Part shown: piece by piece, positions 58,680 through 64,000 of the stretch | How positions within the stretch are numbered: the stretch's first letter is position 1 | Layout of the letters: every line of letters starts with the position of its first letter | NCBI RefSeq assembly: GCF_910591885.1 | Contig: NC_063271.1 | Location: forward strand, 22,025,334-22,089,333 | DNA: 64,000 bases | Direction: 5' to 3' | DNA from: Bombus terrestris | Taxonomy: Eukaryota; Arthropoda; Insecta; Hymenoptera; Apidae | The notes under the pieces: generated by a model | Told to the model about the DNA's origin: nothing | The model's database searches: none | Seen by the model: only the letters and a program-made list of their open reading frames with translations | Position numbers and translations under genes: made by a program

Positions 58680-59660
58680 CAACGTGGGACAACGTGGGAC
58701 AACGTGGGACAACGTGGGACAACGTGGGACAACGTGGGACATCGTGGGACAACGTGGGACAACGTGGGACAACGTGGGACAACGTGGGACAACGTGGGAC
58801 ACCGTTGGACATCGTTGGACACCGTGGGACAACGTGGGACAACGTGGGACAACGTGGGACACCGTTGGACACCGTTGGACACCGTTGGACACCGTTGGAC
58901 ATCGTTGGACACCGTGGGACAACGTGGGACAACGTGGGACAACGTGGGAAACCATGGAACAACGTGGGACAACGTGGGACACCGTTGGACATCGTTGGAC
59001 AACGTGGGACAACGTGGGACAACGTGGGACAACGTGGGACAACGTGGGACAACGTGGGACAACGTGGGACACCGTTGGACACCGTGGGACACCGTTGGAC
59101 ACCGTTGGACATCGTTGGACACCGTGGGACAACGTGGGACAACGTGGGACAACGTGGGACAACGTGGGACAACGTGGGACAACGTGGGACAACGTGGGAC
59201 AACGTGGGACAACGTGGGACAACGTGGGACAACGTGGGACATCGTGGGACAACGTGGGACAACGTGGGACAACGTGGGACAACGTGGGACACCGTTGGAC
59301 AACGTGGGACACCGTTGGACATCGTTGGACACCGTGCGACAACGTGGGACAACGTGGGACCACGTGGGACAACGTGGGACAACGTGGGACAACGTGGGAC
59401 AACGTGGGACAACGTGGGACAACGTGGGACAACGTGGGACAACGTGGGACAACGTGGGACAACGTGGGACAACGTGGGACAACGTGGGACAACGTGGGAC
59501 AACGTGGGACACCGTTGGACATCGTTGGACACCGTGGGACACCGTGGGACAACGTGGGACAACGTGGGACAACGTCGGACAACGTGGGAAACCATGGAAC
59601 AACGTGGGACAACGTGGGACACCGTTGGACATCGTTGGACAACGTGGGACAACGTGGGAC
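58680..59660 (+). repeat. Satellite B about 1-kb repeat, copy 1
   Basis: Matches 60,030-61,010 at an offset of 1,350 bp, with shared marks ACCGTGCGAC (59,331 and 60,681) and AACGTCGGAC (59,571 and 60,921). Part of it also matches 63,241-64,000 at an offset of 4,560 bp. A further AACGTCGGAC at 59,871 marks an internal 300-bp duplication. Confidence 0.85.
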
Positions 59661-60029
59661 ACCGTTGGACATCGTTGGACAACGTGGGACAACGTGGGAC
59701 AACGTGGGACAACGTGGGACAACGTGGGACACCGTTGGACACCGTTGGACATCGTTGGACACCGTGGGACAACGTGGGACAACGTGGGACAACGTGGGAC
59801 AACGTGGGACAACGTGGGACAACGTGGGACAACGTGGGACAACGTGGGACAACGTGGGACAACGTGGGACAACGTCGGACAACGTGGGAAACCATGGAAC
59901 AACGTGGGACAACGTGGGACACCGTTGGACATCGTTGGACAACGTGGGACAACGTGGGACAACGTGGGACAACGTGGGACAACGTGGGACACCGTTGGAC
60001 ACCGTTGGACATCGTTGGACACCGTGGGA

Positions 60030-61010
60030 CAACGTGGGACAACGTGGGACAACGTGGGACAACGTGGGACAACGTGGGACAACGTGGGACATCGTGGGAC
60101 AACGTGGGACAACGTGGGACAACGTGGGACAACGTGGGACAACGTGGGACACCGTTGGACATCGTTGGACACCGTGGGACAACGTGGGACAACGTGGGAC
60201 AACGTGGGACACCGTTGGACACCGTTGGACACCGTTGGACACCGTTGGACATCGTTGGACACCGTGGGACAACGTGGGACAACGTGGGACAACGTGGGAA
60301 ACCATGGAACAACGTGGGACAACGTGGGACACCGTTGGACATCGTTGGACAACGTGGGACAACGTGGGACAACGTGGGACAACGTGGGACAACGTGGGAC
60401 AACGTGGGACAACGTGGGACACCGTTGGACACCGTGGGACACCGTTGGACACCGTTGGACATCGTTGGACACCGTGGGACAACGTGGGACAACGTGGGAC
60501 AACGTGGGACAACGTGGGACAACGTGGGACAACGTGGGACAACGTGGGACAACGTGGGACAACGTGGGACAACGTGGGACAACGTGGGACATCGTGGGAC
60601 AACGTGGGACAACGTGGGACAACGTGGGACAACGTGGGACACCGTTGGACAACGTGGGACACCGTTGGACATCGTTGGACACCGTGCGACAACGTGGGAC
60701 AACGTGGGACCACGTGGGACAACGTGGGACAACGTGGGACAACGTGGGACAACGTGGGACAACGTGGGACAACGTGGGACAACGTGGGACAACGTGGGAC
60801 ATCGTGGGACAACGTGGGACAACGTGGGACAACGTGGGACAACGTGGGACAACGTGGGACACCGTTGGACATCGTTGGACACCGTGGGACACCGTGGGAC
60901 AACGTGGGACAACGTGGGACAACGTCGGACAACGTGGGAAACCATGGAACAACGTGGGACAACGTGGGACACCGTTGGACATCGTTGGACAACGTGGGAC
61001 AACGTGGGAC
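60030..61010 (+). repeat. Satellite B about 1-kb repeat, copy 2
   Basis: Second copy of 58,680-59,660. The copies part after 61,010, where this one runs into a stretch with the private AAAGTGGGAC monomer (61,031). Confidence 0.85.
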
Positions 61011-63240
61011 AACGTGGGACAACGTGGGACAAAGTGGGACACCGTTGGACACCGTTGGACATCGTTGGACACCGTGGGACAACGTGGGACAACGTGGGAC
61101 AACGTGGGACAACGTGGGACAACGTGGGACAACGTGGGACAACGTGGGACAACGTGGGACAACGTGGGACAACGTGGGACAACGTGGGACAACGTGGGAC
61201 AACGTGGGACACCGTTGGACAACGTGGGACACCGTTGGACATCGTTGGACACCGTGGGACAACGTGGGACAACGTGGGACAACGTGGGACAACGTGGGAC
61301 AACGTGGGACAACGTGGGACAACGTGGGACAACGTGGGACATCGTGGGACAACGTGGGACAACGTGGGACAACGTGGGACAACGTGGGACAACGTGGGAC
61401 ACCGTTGGACATCGTTGGACACCGTGGGACACCGTGGGACAACGTGGGACAACGTGGGACAACGTGGGACAACGTGGGACAACGTGGGAAACCATGGAAC
61501 AACGTGGGACAACGTGGGACACCGTTGGACATCGTTGGACAACGTGGGACAACGTGGGACAACGTGGGACAACGTGGGACAACGTGGGACAACGTGGGAC
61601 ACCGTTGGACACCGTGGGACACCGTTGGACACCGTTGGACATCGTTGGACACCGTGGGACAACGTGGGACAACGTGGGACCACGTGGGACAACGTGGGAC
61701 ACCGTTGGACATCGTTGGACATCGTTGGACATCGTGGGACACCGTTGGACATCGTTGGACATCGTTGGACACCGTTGGACACCGTTGGACAACGTGGGAC
61801 ATCGTGGGACAACGTGGGACAACGTGGGACAACGTGGGACAACGTGGGACACCGTTGGACACCGTGGGACACCGTTGGACACCGTTGGACACCGTTGGAC
61901 ATCGTTGGACATCGTTGGACATCGTGGGACACCGTTGGACATCGTTGGACATCGTTGGACACCGTTGGACATCGTTGGACACCGTTGGACATCGTTGGAC
62001 ACCGTTGGACATCGTTGGACATCGTTGGACATCGTGGGACACCGTTGGACATCGTTGGACATCGTTGGACACCGTTGGACATCGTTGGACATCGTTGGAC
62101 ATCGTTGGACACCGTTGGACACCGTTGGACACCGTTGGACATCGTTGGACACCGTGGGACAACGTGGGACAACGTGGGACAACGTGGGACAACGTGGGAC
62201 AACGTGGGACAACGTGGGACATCGTGGGACAACGTGGGACAACGTGGGACAACGTGGGACAACGTGGGACATCGTGGGACACCGTTGGACACCGTGGGAC
62301 ACCGTTGGACACCGTTGGACATCGTTGGACACCGTGGGACAACGTGGGACAACGTGGGACAACGTGGGACAACGTGGGACAACGTGGGACAACGTGGGAC
62401 AACGTGGGACAACGTGGGACAACGTGGGACAACGTGGGACAACGTGGGACATCGTGGGACAACGTGGGACAACGTGGGACAACGTGGGACAACGTGGGAC
62501 ATCGTTGGACACCGTTGGACATCGTTGGACACCGTGGGACAACGTGGGACAACGTGGGACAACGTGGGACAACGTGGGACAACGTGGGACAACGTGGGAC
62601 AACGTGGGACAACGTGGGACAACGTGGGACAACGTGGGACAACGTGGGAAAACGTGGGACAACGTGGGACAACGTGGGACAACGTGGGACAACGTGGGAC
62701 AACGTGGGACATCGTGGGACAACGTGGGACAACGTGGGACAACGTGGGACATCGTGGGACAACGTGGGACAACGTGGGACAACGTGGGACAACGTGGGAC
62801 ACCGTTGGACACCGTTGGACACCGTTGGACACCGTTGGACATCGTTGGACACCGTGGGACAACGTGGGACAACGTGGGACAACGTGGGAAACCATGGAAC
62901 AACGTGGGACAACGTGGGACACCGTTGGACATCGTTGGACATCGTTGGACACCGTGGGACAACGTGGGACAACGTGGGAAAACGTGGGACAACGTGGGAC
63001 ACCGTTGGACATCGTTGGACACCGTGGGACAACGTGGGACAACGTGGGACAACGTGGGACAACGTGGGACAACGTGGGACAACGTGGGACAACGTGGGAC
63101 AACGTGGGACAACGTGGGACAACGTGGGACATCGTGGGACACCGTTGGACACCGTGGGACAACGTGGGACAACGTGGGACAACGTGGGACAACGTGGGAC
63201 AACGTGGGACAACGTGGGACAACGTGGGACAACGTGGGAC

Positions 63241-64000
63241 AACGTGGGACAACGTGGGACAACGTGGGACAACGTGGGACAACGTGGGACAACGTGGGAC
63301 ATCGTGGGACAACGTGGGACAACGTGGGACAACGTGGGACAACGTGGGACAACGTGGGACACCGTTGGACATCGTTGGACACCGTGGGACAACGTGGGAC
63401 AACGTGGGACAACGTGGGACACCGTTGGACACCGTTGGACACCGTTGGACACCGTTGGACATCGTTGGACACCGTGGGACAACGTGGGACAACGTGGGAC
63501 AACGTGGGAAACCATGGAACAACGTGGGACAACGTGGGACACCGTTGGACATCGTTGGACAACGTGGGACAACGTGGGACAACGTGGGACAACGTGGGAC
63601 AACGTGGGACAACGTGGGACAACGTGGGACACCGTTGGACACCGTGGGACACCGTTGGACACCGTTGGACATCGTTGGACACCGTGGGACAACGTGGGAC
63701 AACGTGGGACAACGTGGGACAACGTGGGACAACGTGGGACAACGTGGGACAACGTGGGACAACGTGGGACAACGTGGGACAACGTGGGACAACGTGGGAC
63801 ATCGTGGGACAACGTGGGACAACGTGGGACAACGTGGGACAACGTGGGACACCGTTGGACAACGTGGGACACCGTTGGACATCGTTGGACACCGTGCGAC
63901 AACGTGGGACAACGTGGGACCACGTGGGACAACGTGGGACAACGTGGGACAACGTGGGACAACGTGGGACAACGTGGGACAACGTGGGACAACGTGGGAC
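63241..64000 (+). repeat. Satellite B about 1-kb repeat, copy 3 (cut by window end)
   Basis: Same monomer order as 58,680 onward: four ACCGTTGGAC then ATCGTTGGAC at 63,421, a CCATGG pair at 63,511, ACCGTGCGAC at 63,891 and CACGTGGGAC at 63,921. It continues beyond the window. Confidence 0.8.

Larger units (their letters stand above)
47571..64000 (+). repeat. Satellite B array (10-bp monomers), continues past the window
   Basis: 1,643 consecutive 10-bp monomers of consensus AACGTGGGAC. Frequent variants change position 2 (C or T for A) and position 6 (T for G): ACCGTTGGAC, ATCGTTGGAC, ACCGTGGGAC, ATCGTGGGAC. Rarer ones are CACGTGGGAC, AACGTTGGAC, AACGTGGGAA followed by ACCATGGAAC, AACGCGGGAC, ATCGCTGGAC, ACCGTGCGAC and AACGTCGGAC. 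The 10-bp register is unbroken from first to last base. The plus strand is G-rich, about 4 G to 2 C per monomer. No stop triplet occurs on either strand, so all six frames stay open; the minus strand translates as repeats of PRCPTLSHVV in every frame. No protein-coding function is supported. Confidence 0.98.

Noticed and set aside
47537..63992. Three overlapping minus-strand reading frames of about 5,470-5,480 codons
   Set aside because: A 10-bp repeat without stop triplets is open in all frames and gives the same decapeptide in each. The nominal starts are TTG codons near the window edge, the frames run into satellite A or the junction to stop, and there is no promoter, domain or codon signature.
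47571..64000. CRISPR array
   Set aside because: There are no unique spacers between repeats; monomers are contiguous and the variation is satellite-like.
1..64000. A new gene system (defence, biosynthetic or mobile)
   Set aside because: No coding content is available to build one. The interesting content is structural: repeat architecture, inverted arms, G-phased monomers and the captured block.

Overview
This window is almost entirely tandemly repeated (satellite) DNA from a eukaryotic genome and holds no gene that can be supported. There is no prokaryotic gene organisation, no rRNA, tRNA or CRISPR, and no recognisable transposase, integrase or reverse transcriptase. The architecture (tens of kilobases of AT-rich 30-bp satellite with higher-order structure, abutting a G-rich 10-bp satellite) is typical of centromeric, pericentromeric or subtelomeric heterochromatin. 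An insect or other invertebrate is a reasonable guess from the short AT-rich monomers and well-preserved CpGs, but the species cannot be read from the sequence. Layout: (1) Positions 1-11,390 hold two complete units and the start of a third of a composite repeat. Each consists of a 645-bp non-satellite block (complete at 6,115-6,759 and 10,746-11,390; copy 1 is cut by the window edge and visible as 1-538) followed by satellite A. Block-to-block periods are 6,221 and 4,631 bp. They differ by 1,590 bp, exactly 53 satellite monomers. The blocks are virtually identical, with one substitution seen. (2) Positions 11,391-47,565 are an uninterrupted 36-kb satellite A array. Its monomers belong to a limited set of variant types arranged in ordered cassettes, which sit inside kilobase-scale duplications and variable-length higher-order repeats. 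(3) Positions 47,571-64,000 are satellite B, 1,643 ten-bp monomers running off the window edge, with their own higher-order repeats. The A/B junction at about 47,566-47,570 is abrupt. Main points: The satellite A consensus monomer is a nested inverted repeat: a 9-bp arm, a 9-nt loop, the complementary 9-bp arm, then a 3-nt ATA linker. Two monomers carry the loop in flipped orientation. Satellite B repeats GGG every 10 bp with 7-nt loops over long runs, so its plus strand fits the canonical G-quadruplex pattern. Neither array shows a net indel over 36 kb and 16 kb. Satellite B has no stop triplet in any of six frames, so the apparent 5,480-codon reading frames are a by-product of monomer composition. 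How it fits together: the sequence is best read as amplification, duplication and homogenisation of satellite modules by whole-monomer steps. The 645-bp block was captured once and then co-amplified. Centromeric, pericentromeric or telomere-proximal roles are inference only.
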